A stretch of DNA of 64,000 nucleotides from Thamnaconus septentrionalis (GCA_009823395.1 CM020514.1:62001-126000); one strand, 5' to 3'. Shown: positions 32,881 to 47,560, counted from the first letter of the stretch. Numbers and translations are program-made. The notes: generated by a model from the letters alone, not told the origin.

Positions 32881-33117
32881 GCAAGTGACCCAAGAAATAT
32901 TTGAATACACTCAATACATACATGAATAAATATTTATATACACACAAAAAATATATTGTTACGATCATGAAATATTTGTTTTCACTTGTTTTTGTCAATA
33001 AAACTTACATATCCCCATTGAATAACCATGTACCCTAAATGGCATGAAATGGTTTGTTCCTGAAAAACAAACCTGAAACGATTGTCTATGTCTAATGGGA
33101 CTCGCTTGTTGCGAGCA

Positions 33118-33140
33118 CACACACACACACACACACAATA
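33118..33140. repeat. (AC)n microsatellite
   Basis: Eleven AC units. Confidence 0.95.
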
Positions 33141-33195
33141 CACAATAAAAGCACACTTCCAAAAACATTTTTTGAAAAAATAAATAAATAAATAA

Positions 33196-33285
33196 AGGTT
33201 GCCGGTGCTGAGACTCGAACTCTCGACAGTCATGGGCCATAGACTGGCATTGTAACCGCTGCGCCACTGCGTCGCTGGTTTAACA
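33196..33285 (-). mobile_element. tRNA-like SINE head
   Basis: On the minus strand AGTGGCGCAGCGGTTACAAT supplies an A box and GAGTTCGAGTCTC a B box at tRNA-like spacing. A (TTTA)n-type tail follows instead of a folded 3' half with a pol III terminator. I read it as the head of a short tRNA-derived SINE rather than a working tRNA gene. Confidence 0.6.
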
Positions 33286-33349
33286 TGGAAGCCAGGGCGT
33301 ATATGAATGAAGGTATATAAAAAAAAAAAGCTCCGCTGTTACAATTGCA

Positions 33350-34240
33350 ATTTACTCGGCCATTTCTGAGTCTACAGGGAAGATATTGATGTCATCTTTG
33401 AGCTAATGGCTTCAGGAATCTAACTGTCACTTAATCCACTGTGTGAATAACGGTGTAGACGTGGCAGTGAATGAAGCATCACAAGCTTCGATCGCCGTGC
33501 CGTCAAATCCGTTCTCTCCAATCTGTGTAGGCGTGGGAAAAAGGCACTTTACTCTGCCATTTCTGAATCTACATGAAAGATATTGGTATCATCTTTGAGC
33601 TAAGGGCTTCAGGAATCTAACTATGTCACTCAATCCACTGTGTGAATAACGGTGTAGATGTGGCACTGATTGAAGCGTCACAAGCTTCTATCGCCACTGT
33701 CAATGAAGTGAGAGCACGGCTGTGAGATCGTTTTTTACAAATAGGTGGGGGGAAAATTCTAAGCACTGAGCCATTTCTGCGCCTACATGAAAGATATTGG
33801 TATCATTTTTTAGCTCAGGACTTCAGGAATCTAACTGTGTCACTTAATCACTGTGTGAATAACGGTGTAGGCGTGGTCAGTGAAGAAACGGACAGTACAT
33901 GTTTACATTTTAATTTAAACAAGTTGAAATATCTTTTTTTCTGTTTGTTAAAAAATTATTTTCAGAGCGTACAAAATATTCTTCTTGAAAAGAGGAACGC
34001 GTGGGTTTTTGTTGCACGAATTTTCAACGTTCCCAGGGGGCGCTACGGCCATTTAAGTTATTTACAGGTATTTGAAATCTGGCAAACAAATGCTTCCACC
34101 TCTGTCATTTCCGTATTTACAGGAAAGATATTGGCATCATTGTTTAGCCAAACTCTCCAGGAATCTAACTGTATCTAGTTTTACTCACTCAGAATAACGG
34201 TGTAGGCGTGAGCGGTGAATGAACGGAGGGTCCCATTTGG
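33350..34240. repeat. Degenerate tandem repeats, four units
   Basis: Units start near 33360, 33552, 33768 and 34104 with CCATTTCTGxxTCTACA or a variant. They continue GGAAAGATATTGGTATCAT, CAGGAATCTAACTGTxTCA and GAATAACGGTGTAGGCGTG. Spacing varies (about 190-340 bp) because inserts differ. A related phrase (CAGGAATCTAATGA..GTGTAGGCAAGGCCAGTGAA) begins both paralogous blocks at 490-590 and 29196-29300. Confidence 0.75.
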
Positions 34241-35270
34241 AGGAGGTGCAAACAAATGGAAATATCTCACTTCCTGTTTGGAATTTTTTATTTATTAGAG
34301 CGTATGAAATGTTCGTCTTGACGATAGGAACGCGTGGGTTTTGGTCCCGGGTCGCTACGACGTTCCTAGGGAGAGTTATATTTTTTGAAGTGTCTTGAGG
34401 TGTTTTTTTCCACATCTCGACCTGTAGGTGGCGCTGTAGAGAAGCTGCGCTCTTGTGCTTTTCATCAAAGAAAAATTTCATCGGCCTCGACATGTGACCA
34501 ATGTTTTGTTGAAATCAAAGAATTTTAAAGGGGTCAAAATGGGGTAAATGCGCTTCAATGGCTCTAGGGGCGCTATTGAGAATCATTAAAAAATTTTTAT
34601 ACGAACTCAAATTTGGGGCAAGTTCTGACGTGCATAACAAATTTGGTGAGTTATCAAAATGAGGATCAAAAAAAAAGGTGAAAAATTCAGTAAACTTTGG
34701 CTAGCCGTAAAATGAAAACGGTTGGAATCGGAACCAATGGAGCAATAACTTTTTGTCGGGACGGTCGCATCTCTGTCATACTCGAATTTCGAGGCCGTAG
34801 CACTTACGGTTTCAGGCGCAATCCCTTTTGACCTGTTTTCAAACAAGTCAAATTTGCTCACTTCCGGTTTGGTTTGGCTAATGGGAGTATATTGATAAAA
34901 AGTAGGTATGGATTGACTTAACACCTGGGTCTTGGTCCCATGTCTCTATGACTTGCGGTGAATATTTTATAGCAGTCTTTGTGTTTTTGCTTATGTAGGT
35001 GTCGCTATTGAGCCGATTTGAAAATTTCCTTCAAATTAATAAATTTTTTAGCAGGGCTGACCTGCACAGAAGTTTTGAAGACTTTTGGAACAGGTTAAGG
35101 GGGTCAAAATGGGGCGGAAAGCCGCGTAAGAATAATAATAATAATAAAAAGAAACGAAGCAAAAACAATCGTTTCGAACTGGTCTTCCGCAGCTCAGTCC
35201 CTAATAATAAGAAACATAGCAAATACAATAGGGTCTTCCGTGGCTCAGTCCCTAATTACTCACATTCATC
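34240..35270. repeat. Degenerate fish interspersed repeat
   Basis: Contains the phrase AGGAACGCGTGGGTTTT twice (33990 and 34327), several GGGCGCT or GGTGGCGCT phrases and an (AAT)n run. It ends in two GGGTCTTCCG/TCTTCCGCAGCTCAGTCCC units at 35180 and 35223. This resembles a widespread fish repeat that ends in a price-tag-like short duplication. No coding region is seen. Confidence 0.5.
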
Positions 35271-35412
35271 ATAACACTACTATTCCTATTGATTCTCTAC
35301 ATGTTCATATTCAAATGCAACATACATATACACATAACATCACCATTTGTATTTTAACAGTGTTTTAATTGACTTTTTAATTGGATATTTATTTTTAAAC
35401 TGTATGAATTCA

Positions 35413-35792
35413 TTCATTCATTCATTCATCTTCTATACCCGCTTATTCCAATTCAGGGTCACGGGGGTCTGCTGGAGCCTATCCCAGCTGTCTTAGGGCG
35501 AAGGCAGGGTGACACCCTGGACAAGTCGCCAGTTCATCGCAGGGCCACATAGAGACAAACAACCATTCACACTCACATGCACACCTACGGACAATTTAGA
35601 ATATTCAATTGACCTCACATGCATGTCTTTGGAGTGTGGGAGGAAGCCGGAGAACCCGGAGAGAACCCACGCAGACACGGGGAGACCATGCAAACTCCAC
35701 ACAGAAAGGTCCCAGGTCCGGGCCCCGGAATCGAACCCACGACCTTCTTGCTGTGAGGCGGCAGCGCTAACCACTGCGCCACCGTGTCGCCC
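35413..35792 (-). mobile_element. Full-length V-SINE with 14-bp target-site duplication
   Basis: It has the same structure as the copies at 5380 and 7179. The repeat ACTGTATGAATTCA occurs at 35399-35412 and 35793-35806. A and B boxes are intact. Confidence 0.93.
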
Positions 35793-35806
35793 ACTGTATG
35801 AATTCA

Positions 35807-38800
35807 CTTGTTTTAATAAACGTATATATTTAATTAGCTTCAATGAAAATTATCTGAGGTATTTAGGGTAATATATCAAAAATAATACCATCATTGGCTA
35901 AGCAATATGTTTACCCCAGTCCCCATAGTTCAATATAATGGCATCAACACACTAATGTATTGCTGGCATGGTAGTAGCTAAACCAGCTAACCATTTGCTC
36001 CTGCATTAAGCACCGGAGCATGTGCTTTGGCTAGCTAATGATGCTAATCGCAACTAGCATTAGCCCGGTAGCTAGAGTCCTCTAGAAGTTGCTTGTACAC
36101 ATTATACAATCATACAAAGTACCACTGTGGGTTTAAAAATTAAATGCTATCACCACAACTCCGACTGGTTTATACAGAAAATATTCATGTGCAATATATT
36201 CACAATGAGCAAACACAAATAGGCTAAACACAAGGCTTTGCCCCGGTAGCATGTAGCTCACCGGAGTTCTCTCAGGGCTTACAACAGTAGAAACGGCACT
36301 TCAGGCTCTCTCTCACAATAGTCACGAAACTCTCACCTAACAACAGAAGATTGAACTATACACTGGAGAATTATTAAGCACTCATTTACGAGTTTATATC
36401 AGTTTCGTGCGAAACTCAGCTAGATTCGCCACTGTGTGCTCTGGGCTTGCAGCTCGCTCACATTGATAAGAAATTAGAGCAGTCGCTCGCGACACTGTGG
36501 AAAGGCTAATGCGCCACCTTATGGTGAGAAAGGGTATTGCATTAATTGAACCTATATGCCAAACGGGAAATTTGACTGTGGTTTTTCTCGATCTCACAAC
36601 TTAGGTTAAAAAACCCAAAAACAAAACTACAGGAAGTAAAAAGTAAAGGGTAAACAATGTTCGACTGAAGTATACAATAAACAATAAACAATGTGCAACT
36701 CGGTGGAGGGGTAACATAAGAATATATATATATACAAGTATACATAATATAGATAGATAGATAGATAGATATACAAGTATTCTTTAAATATGCACATAAA
36801 CCTAAATATAAAATATATATACAAGTCTACATATGTCTACACTGTGACAGAAAAATAAAAGAAACATAGGTGCAGCAGTCAAGGTATACATTTTCATAGT
36901 GCAGTATGAGTAATGTAATGTAAACAGCAGTGTGAACAGTTAAACAGCAGTGCAGTCAACAGTAGTACATCAGACTGAAGCGTCCGAAGCAGGAGAAGAT
37001 GATCCAGAAAAGTGGTGTCCATTCACCTCCAAATGGTCTGAAAGGTCCAAACCACTTTCTGCAAGTTGGAAGTTCGTAAAAAAAAAAAAAAAAAAAAAAA
37101 CAAAACAACTTTTTTGATTAAAAAATGATTTTTTTTTAATAGATCATAATTATTTTCCTGAAGGTCCTACAGACTTCAAACCTGGCTCCTCTGACATAAT
37201 TCCTCCCTTCTGAACAGGACAGAGGTGGAATCACCGGTGTTTATTATGATAAAGATATCCTCAGTTTCTGGATACCTGCTTGTTTTCTTTAGAAACAGTA
37301 TTTGTGTTTATTATTATAATGACTACCTTAGTTCTTAGATTTATACAGTGGATATTTTCTTTCTTTGTTAGTCGGCTGTATCACCATCCTTAGTTTTAGC
37401 TCCTTTTTCTGGAGTTCTCTTTTGGTTTTGATCATTTATTGATTTGACGGCACTCACGCTGGCCCTTTCTGTTCGACATTATTGCTTGTTTACATTGAAA
37501 ATTGCCATCAATAAATATTAGTTATCCTCATTAATTTGCAATCTGCTTCCACCGATTCAAATATAACAATCAGGCTCCCTGAAACTGGGAGGGTGGGCGG
37601 AGTTTCAACTCAACAACAGGAAGGTAAAGTCAGTGAATCTGGGTTTGAACAGTGCCACTGATCCTCTGGCCCTGCGCTTTTCAAAGCCTCCACTGGGGGC
37701 GCCAGAGGACTGCAGGGAGGCGACCGTGAAAACTGCGGCATCATATTGAAAGTGAAGCCAAAGTTGAAGGATGAAACGGCGGGAAAAGCAACAGTGTCCA
37801 TAGTGATGATGAAAGTCTCTGACTACAGTTGATGTGTTGAGGATTTGATTGGAGGAATTGCACAAGCAGCCTTAGAATGAAGACATTAGTTGACTGTAGA
37901 ACTGGAGGAGGTTTCAATGGATTGAAAAATATGTTGAAAAACACACAATGTGTTTCAAAGAGATGGTAAAGCATGCAGATGATAAAATGTTTAAAAAAAG
38001 ATATTTAAGATCGAACACAAAGGATTATTAAAATGTTATTGAAATATACACGTTTAAGAACATACAAATGTGAAAGATGTGTACAAAAATGCGCATGTAT
38101 ATAACATTTATTGTTTTAATATACAAAGCAATGACAATAACAGTAATAATAAAAAAAAAAAATGAACTTGACCTCTGACCCGTTTTCAGATTTGGTTTCT
38201 AAAAGGCTTCTGATGTTTTTTAGCAGATTCATCAGGAGAAAAACAAGCACAACTAAAGTCACACCACACACACACACACACACACACACCTTCACTAGGG
38301 TTGAAATGTGTTTCGGATCGTTTCGTTTTTCGCTTCATTTTCAAGTTTTGGCAAAAATTTTGAAAAATTGTTGACGTTTGTTTTTTACTGTTTGTGGACA
38401 ACAACAGGAAGTTTTTTGTTGGTGATCCTGAACTCTTGCCCCACTTTTTCTATTTTCTCTGAAGTATCAACCTAAGATGGAATATTCATGTATTGTGTCT
38501 TACAACTCAGTTTCTCACAATCACTGTAGTCGCCTGCGATTGTTCATTTTTTACCACATGTCACGTGTCATGTGTTGATTTGAATTCTTATTGTCTCCTC
38601 TGATGACTGCAGAGGGAAAAACCACCTTTCATCCTCTTCTGGCTGCATATATTATCTAGAGGCGTTATTCACTTCATAAAACACTTTCACTACTGTGGGT
38701 GATGGGTGCAGTGAACAAAGATGTCCACTAGAGGGAAGCAGAGGACCACCTACACAAAGGTAAAAGCAGAAAGAACGACGCCCAATTCACACCATAGGCG

Positions 38801-38955
38801 CCTGCGCCTGTTCCCACCACCACCACCAGGGGGCGGCGCGGGCGCGTTTCAGAAGCGTCAGAGAAGAACCAACAACGGAAGCACTTTGGAAAAATACTGC
38901 GGCTGTTGGATTTTTCACACTTCACTTGTCGCCACTGAGTCAATGGCAGGAAGTA
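35807..38955. other. Gene-poor interval
   Basis: Contains GATA-type repeats at 36750-36771, a poly-A run at 37078-37100 and a CA repeat at 38267-38290, plus many short frames without motifs. GCTAGCTAATGATGCTAATC and similar phrases near 36030 are a common fish repeat style. CTCF-like motifs occur at 37690 and 38814. No gene is visible. Confidence 0.5.
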
Positions 38956-38959
38956 GCTC

Positions 38960-39600
38960 CACTGAACAAAATATAAATGCAACACTTTTATTTTTGTTCC
39001 CATTTTTCATGAAGTCAAAGATCTAAAACTTTGTCTGGATTCAAAATCAGCATTTCTCGTAGTCAGATGATGGGAGATAATCCATCCCCCTCACAGGCGT
39101 GGCCAATCATATTGCTGATTAGACAGGTGTGCCTCAGGCTGGCTCCAATAAAGGCCAGTGTGAAATGTGCAGGTGTATCACACAGCACAATGTGACAGAA
39201 ACCACAGAGTTTTGAGGAGTCTGCAGTTGGTGTGCTGACTGCAGGAATGTCCAGCACAGATGTTGATGTTCATTTCTCCAGCAGAAGCCGCCTCCAAAGG
39301 CCTTTCAGAGAATGTGGCAGTACATCCAAGCGGCCTCACCACCGCACCAGCCCAGGACCTCCACATCCAGCATGTTCACCTCCAAGATGGTCTGAGACCA
39401 GCCACTGGGACAGCTGCTGAAACAATTGCTTTGCATCACCAAAGAATTTCTGCACCAACTGTCGGAAAGCGTTTCAGGAAGCTCGCCTGCATGCTGCTCA
39501 TCCTCATCGGGGTCTGGACGGGACTGCAGTTGGTGCTGGGAAGAGACTCCAGTGGCCAAATGCTCACATTGGATGATGGCATGTGGTAGTGATGGCGGTC
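38960..39600 (+). mobile_element. Tc1-type transposon, 5' half
   Basis: Begins with a terminal inverted repeat of the fish/frog Tc1 type (CACTGAACAAAATATAAATG followed by CAACACTTTT). The N-terminal DNA-binding part of a transposase follows in broken frames: LTAGMSSTDVDVHFSSRSRL, QRPFRECGSTSKRPHH and PAQDLHIQHVHLQDGLRPAT. The catalytic DDE part and the right terminus are absent after about 39600. A small deletion is evident between PHHR and TSPGP, and the frame shifts several times, so it is inactive. Confidence 0.85.
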
Positions 39601-40470
39601 TGACACTGAAGCTTTTCCATGCACGCTTCGACAATTGCCACCAAGCAGTCATTTGGAGCTTGCTGTGACGTTGGAAGCAGTTCTACTTTCTATAGTACTT
39701 GTTGACAATGTTGTTGATGAGTGTTGCTATCCACTGCAATGCTGGAAATGTCCCCACTGTAGGACCAATACAGGACCATCTCATCTCATCTCATCTCATC
39801 TCCTGAGTGAATCACTTGACTGGTTTGCAGTTCGATCATGTGATTGGTCAATGCTCGCTCCATTGTGACAGATGACTGGCTGAGGCCTTTTTGAATTTGC
39901 ACCCCTCAACATGATACAACTGCTCTCAAAATGCACACATTTGTGGCTTGTAGTTGGAGTTGTTGTGTTGTTGCTGTTGTGATGGTTGGTGGTGATTGTT
40001 GCATTGGATGGTTGGCATCATGAAGCCATCAAGGAGGAGAGGTGGTTCTGACATGTGGCAACACTGGACTCTGGTGGCTCATGATAAGGTGAGTGTGCTG
40101 GCTGTCTCATACATGTTGTAGAAATAGTAGCGTCAAAAAAAACAGTTTGAATGCACGCCAGCATCATCCGTTCCATGTGAGCGGTTGTTTTCCAAATGTG
40201 GAGAAGTGGTCAGCAGAAAAAGAAAGCCAGTGAATCAATAAACAGCTGAAAAAATAATGTCAATGCCAATTGAAAATCTTGGAGTGAGTGTTTCCCTCCA
40301 AGCACCTGGAGTCACACATGGCATTTGAAATGAGAACACACCATATACTGTATATATGGATGGATGTGTGTGTGCTTCTATGTATTGATTTGTATACATG
40401 CATACGTACACAGTTGTTTAAACAAGTGGCTCCAGCAAGCTGCCCGCCGCACCTGAGGAGTCAAGCGGCG
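39601..40470. other. No recognisable feature
   Basis: Contains a five-fold CATCT run at 39778-39801 and TTG-rich phrases near 39955-40010. No coding or structural signal is seen. Confidence 0.5.
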
Positions 40471-40473
40471 AAG

Positions 40474-42190
<1,717 letters not shown>

Positions 42191-43820
42191 CTGGTCCACA
42201 GTCTCTCTCCCGTTTGGCCGGATGTTCTGGCCAAGACGCAGCAGTCCCAGATAGTCCAGAGCAGTTCCAGTCCTTCCAGGGGATTGTGAGGGATGGAGGA
42301 CGAAAAAAGCATACGGCACAGAGCGTCAAGCTGCTATGATCTCCAGGGGGAAAGGTGGCAGTGACCTCGCCAAGGCCACTGCAGAGGGAGCGCTGAAGAA
42401 AAGAGGAGGATGTTTGGCTTTTAGGACCAGCAGCACAGACCAACAGACTCAGCTCCTCTATCTGTCCATGTTGGTCTCCAGTACCATCCATTCTCCCTTT
42501 GTAGTGCCAAAAGCTTCTCCAGATGCCATCCAAGCTGTTATCCAGGCCACCTTTCATGGCAGGAAGCACCACCACCACTGTCTGAGAGCCACCAGCTCTG
42601 CCCACCTCAAAAATCATGACGCACATGATATATTTCTATATAGAGTGACTCACTATCATTCACTCACCATCACATCTGGAGCCAACTGTTGACTCTCTCA
42701 TTTCAGCAGGAAATGATTGATCAGTTCATCTTCATCACGTCTCAGTATCAGTCCAACACACTCTGTGTTGACATTGAGACCATATGTGACGGAGAGTCTG
42801 CTTCTCATCAGCAGTGAATCCATCACCTCCACTCAACAGCAGTGAATGTCTCTGATGATGCGTTCAAGGACTGAAGTGTGAGTGCTGACTTCTGCCGTCT
42901 CTTCTTCTCTCCTCAGATGGAAGTGATGTGTTCATGTTGAGGGAGGATCGCTTGGTCCTGAGGATGGGGGAGGGCTCTTCCAGAGTGCAGCCAGTAGGGG
43001 GCATTAGAGGCTCGGCTTCCTTATTGTCCTCAGGAGCTGACAGGAAGTGTCACATCCTCAACAAGTGTCCAGTCTCATCACGTCAGGGAGAAACAGGTGC
43101 AGCTCTTCAAAGAGGAAATCACATTTTCTCACCATCATCATGGACTGCCAACAAGTTATGGCAACTGTAGTTCTGTAAAGAGCAGCCAGAGGGCGCCCTG
43201 AAGTCAAAACAACATCCTACTCCAGACTTCACAGAAAATGAACACATGCTGAAAAAATAAAACATTGATTAACAGCCAGATATTTCAGACAGGTCCTCTA
43301 TAATAAGTCAAGAAGAAACACAATGTGTTCAAATGTGGCCTTGAACCTTCAAACGTTCCTATGACGTGTCGGTCCCCGCAGCTCCGAGTTCTGCCACTGA
43401 GGGTCGCTGTTTGACAAGTTTTTGCTTGTTTGGTTTTGTTTGTAGCCACAATGCAACCATCAGTTGTATCATACTGGGAGTTGATCTTTCTGCCCTGCCA
43501 ACAAGACATTTCCAGCAAATAGAAAAACTATGTCAACATAATAATGCTAAAATAAATAAATCAAGATTGAGACAACAGCGAGGCTCAGACTCTCCAGACA
43601 GGAGTCCAGCATGTGGATGGGAAGTGTGAACAGTCGCCTTTGATTGAGAAAATCAACTGAAGAGTGGAGCTGAAGGAAGTCTCCAAGAATTGCTTTGACT
43701 TTCTACACAACACAGAATTAATAGGAGCACCTTTTGATTTTCTTCAAGGTTACAGACCATAGGTGGCGCTAATGCTCCCTAGAATGGGGAGCAAACTGCC
43801 AGATAATACGTGACAAGAAG

Positions 43821-43853
<33 letters not shown>

Positions 43854-43874
43854 TCTTTTCATTTTTGTTTGCAG
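42191..43874. other. Mixed interval, possible NLR-gene flank
   Basis: No secure gene. A CTTCTCTCCTCAG acceptor-like site at 42905-42917 precedes an open stretch starting GATGGAAGTGATGTGTTC, which might be an exon of the NLR-like gene whose exon follows at 43875. CTCF-like motifs lie at 42991, 43184 and 43757, and a CA repeat at 43824-43851. Confidence 0.35.
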
Positions 43875-43979
43875 AGTTGTTTCCAAGTCTCCAGGGTCGA
43901 GTGGGGTGTCTCTGAAGAGTGACTGGTCCATGGCTCGACTTATAGACTTCAGTAATGAACCTGGAGTCTCTGGACCACA
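43875..43979 (+). pseudogene. Short N-terminal exon of a fish NLRC3-like gene
   Basis: A TTTGCAG acceptor and a GTAAGAA donor enclose 105 bases. In phase 2 they read SSGVSLKSDWSMARLIDFSN followed by EPGVSGP. Fish-specific NLR (NLR-C) genes carry several such short exons with the (S/C)VS(M/L)KSDxSM signature before the FISNA-NACHT exon. The phase-2 symmetry fits that repeat. No NACHT exon is found downstream in this window, so the gene is broken or interrupted. Confidence 0.65.
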
Positions 43980-44132
43980 GTAAGAACACTAATGTCCTTG
44001 TTTCTCAGTCTAATTCCAGTTTGATTTGACAGTGATACATTCCTCAGAAGGTGAAAAGGTGTCAGAAGTTGTGGTCAGTGGCCAAGAGAAGAGAATCTTT
44101 GACATGATCAGATTCATCATGTTAGGGGCCGT

Positions 44133-44133
44133 C

Positions 44134-44174
<41 letters not shown>

Positions 44175-44176
44175 GA
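44133..44176. repeat. (AAT)n microsatellite
   Basis: About fourteen units at the 3' end of a minus-strand LINE, matching its natural tail. Confidence 0.95.
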
Positions 44177-45010
44177 TTTTATTTGTAACGTACTTTACAT
44201 TTGTGCTCAAATCTCAAACTGCACAGTGACAATAAGAGCAAGGCAGACTAAAAATAAACAAACAATAAACCAAACATAACCAGTAAAACAGTCAACAAAT
44301 ACAATCAGATAAAATCAGCCAGGAATAGCTTTGCTAAAAGGAAGGTTTTAGTCCTTTTTAAAAGCATTCACCGCTCATGGGGCCCTGAAGTGGTCGTGGA
44401 GGACGTTCCACAGACGGGAGCAGCGGCCTGGAAGGCCCTGTCGCCCATGGTTTTGAGCCGAGTCCTGGGCGGGTGCAGACGGTACAGTTTGCCTGACTGG
44501 GTTCTAGTTGAGATGTGCTCATGTTTACGCACCCTCATCATGACCAGGGCAGCGCTGTTTTGAACACATTGGAGCATTTGAAGGCTCTTGCCAGGGATCC
44601 CAATGAGGAGTGCGTTGCAGTAGTCCAACCCAGAGGAGACAAAGGCATGGACAAGCTTTTCAGCAGCAGGACGGGAGAGAGAAGGCCTGAGTTTGGTGAT
44701 ATTGCAGAGGTGAAAAAGGAAGTCTTGCAGACATGCTTAATGTGGTTGTCAAAGTTAAGATGGGGTCAAACCTCACACCCAAATTAGTTCCGGAAGGAGA
44801 GACGGGAAGGTTCTGGCCGAGGATGGAAACAGAGGAGATGAGGGAAGATCAGAGCTGGAGGGGTGCTAATTTGAATGGCTTTGGTTTTGGAGCTGTTGAG
44901 CTGCAGGAAGATTTCACTCATCCATGCCTTCGCCTCGTCCAGGAAGGAGTCCAGTTGAGTAACAGAGGAGGGGGGAGGAGGTGGGACTTAGTGTTGATGG
45001 AGACGTTGAT
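44177..45010 (-). mobile_element. L2-type LINE 3' fragment
   Basis: Minus-strand translation shows a region resembling DEAKAWMSEIFLQLNSSKTK in broken form (44880-44960). It then gives MDYCNALLIGIPGKSLQMLQ and CVQNSAALVMMRVRKHEHIS near 44500-44628, followed by LHPPRTRLKTMGDRAFQAAA. This is the C-terminal RT region of a second L2 subfamily, distinct from the one at 40608. Frameshifts are frequent. Confidence 0.75.
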
Positions 45011-45720
45011 TCCATCCAACTAATGATGGTGTCAGAAAAACAGTTGACAAGTGATGGAAACCAACAACTGATCCAATCAGTCAAAGCCAAAGTGTCTCCA
45101 CAGGAAGACGGAGGGGAGTCCTGGTGGTGAGGAGCAGCAGCAGCAGCAGTCATCCTCTGCTGTGTCTCAGGGTGGAGCAGATCTTCAAACTACCAACCAC
45201 CCTGTCAGGACGTCTCACAGTAAGAGCGCCCACCTGCACATCATCTCACTGTCACTGCAGAGGGACTATAGGCTGACTGTAAACACAGTCGCTCATGGAG
45301 CTTTATTGACACAATAAGAATCAGGATTTATAATGACAATTCTGGCCTCATGGCAATATTGTGTGCTCTTGGTGTTAGCCACCCTGCTATATCACCAGCT
45401 CCTCCAGTCACAGGGTGGATCAACATCAGCAGGTCCACTTGTGGCTGCAGGTCTCAAGAAAACAATGAGGGAAACACTGAGTGGTGACTTTTAGCAGCAG
45501 GCTGTCAACACAGGGCTAACTCAGCTGCTTTGTGTTGGATGGTGAGTGGAGTGAAGCTGCTCCACTGGAGTCCAGGATAGAGATGAAGATGTGACAGTGG
45601 CAGAATGAGGAGCTTTGATCAGTGTGAAGGATTCATGCAGACAGTCAATAAACACATTGAACACACAAACACATCACGTCCTTCCTTCATGATGATGATG
45701 ATGATGGTGATGGTGAGGAT
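45011..45720. other. No secure gene
   Basis: A stretch at 45112-45224 is bounded by CCACAG and GTAAGAG and encodes an S/Q-rich frame. It could be another NLR-type exon but has no recognisable signature. A GAT repeat lies at 45687-45712. Confidence 0.35.
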
Positions 45721-45729
45721 GATTAGTAC

Positions 45730-47560
45730 AAAGAAAAATAGGCTCTATATAGAATTTATCAAGTACAACAATTCTCAAAACAAAGTGTCATCTATTATGA
45801 GATTGTGTAAAATAGATTATTATGATTGATGGTTGCAAACAGACAAAGATGCATCAAGGCTATATAGTTTGTTCAACTGCATGATCAAACAACACAGTAA
45901 AACTGACTTTCCTCCATGTTTTGTAAAAAATGAGAATTTACTTCTTGAAAATGCAGAGCAAATTGCTAATGAGTGGAATAATTTTTTGTTCATGTGGGCC
46001 CTAATTTAGCAAGGACAAGTAGACAGCAAGTATGATTTTGCTTTCAACACTAATAATTCAATGTTCCTGGGTGGGATTTGTGAGAGCGATGTACGACAAG
46101 TGGTTTGAAAGTTGAAGAATCAAAAATCTTTCCATGATAATAATATAGATTTGTCTCGAATAAAGGAAGTCATAGATTCTGTCATCAAACCATTGACCTA
46201 TATGTGGAATTGATGGTTTCAAAGAGAGATTTTTCCTGATCAGATGAAAATGGCTGAGGTGGTTCCAATCTACAACAATGGTGATAAACACATCATATCA
46301 AATTATAGACCTGTGTCATTGCTTCCTCAGATTCCCAAAATACTAGAAAAGTTGTTTGTCAATAGACTGCATGATTATATGGAGCAGTATCAATTATTAA
46401 GTGACCATCAATATGGGTTTAGCAGTAATCCATCAACAGCTTTAGCAGTGATGGAATTAGTAGAACATAGAGTTCCAGCCATAGACAACAAACAATATGC
46501 TGTAGGTGTCTTTGTGGATTTATGGAAAGCATTTGACACAATGAATCATTCTCTGCTTCTGCAGAAATTGGAGCCTTATGGAATTAGAGGTGTTCTGCTA
46601 CACCGGAGAAGAAGTTATTTCAATAACTGGTTGAACAATACTGTGTCACCGTTTAGAAAAGTCACCTGTGGGCTTCCACAGGGTTCCATTATGGGACCCA
46701 AGGTATGTAGACTTTATCTTCATGATATTCATACTGAATGGAAGAAGTTGAATTTGATTTCATTTGCGAATGACACCAACTTATTGTGTTCAGGACCTGA
46801 CATGAAGGTGTTGTTGAAAACGGTAGAAAAGGAGCTGATGGTGTTCAAAGAATGGTTTGATAGCAATAAGCTGTCATGAAATGAACATAAAACAACATTG
46901 ATGGTCTTTGCTGGTATTAGGGAAAACTCTTAGTATTAGTTATAAATGGATTTGAAATTGAAGGAGTACATGAAACTACATTTTGGGAGTCTTTGTGGAT
47001 CATAAATTTAGCTTGAAGAAGAAATGTCTTTGAATATTGTAGTTCTCACTTATAATGCCATATATGTCATATTGTGTTGAGGTTTGGGGAAATACATGCA
47101 CAACATATATTTACCCTGTAATTAAACTACAGAAAAGAGTTGTCAAAAATAATAAATAAAGTCCCCTAAAGCACAAATAAATGATTTATAGAGTCAAAGA
47201 TCTTCCAATTCATAGATATAGTGGACTTCAAAACATTAGAAATACTATTTCAAGGAAAGAATGAAAATCTTGCACTCAGTATTCTAAGTTTTTTAAAGTG
47301 AGAGAAAATCAATCCATGTTCAGAGGGTTGAGTGTCTTTGAATGATGGAAGGTGAGAAGCATTGTTAAATATAGATGTCTTTCTTTTTTGGGAGTTCCAT
47401 TTTGGAATGGGGTCAGTGACCATTTGAAAATGTGTGGTTCTTTGTTGAGTTGAAAAAATCTTAAAGGGCAAAATAATTGATGATGATGAGGATAAATGAT
47501 TGAATTGTGAGTCAATGACGAAGAATAATGTCAAGCATATTTTGTTGAGTTGCGTTTCTC
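45730..47560 (+). mobile_element. Jockey/CR1-like LINE with RT ORF
   Basis: The central open frame 46244-46879 shows RT motifs: MAEVVPIYNNGDKHIISNYR, PVSLLPQIPKILEKL, QYGFSSNPSTALAVMELVEH, VGVFVDLWKAFDTMNHSLLL and TCGLPQGSIMGPKV. The catalytic box, usually YADD, is FANDT here, so one aspartate is lost. Weaker matches continue past the stop (LGVFVDHKFS, YCVEVWGNT, KLQKRVVK, 46970-47150). The endonuclease end is degenerate upstream. Confidence 0.8.

Larger units (their letters stand above)
29173..33105. repeat. Paralogous block, copy 2
   Basis: Longer partner of 467-2885. It keeps the full exon series described below and has gained a V-SINE fragment at 30756. It also has an internal tandem duplication at 29475-29553 and 29554-29632 (AACACAAAAACAATGACC). 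Confidence 0.85.

Noticed and set aside
33196..33285. tRNA gene on the minus strand
   Set aside because: A and B boxes are present, but the acceptor stem does not close and the tail is SINE-like.
45112..45224. Another NLR exon
   Set aside because: Splice-like borders are present, but the S/Q-rich frame has no NLR signature; left as possible only.
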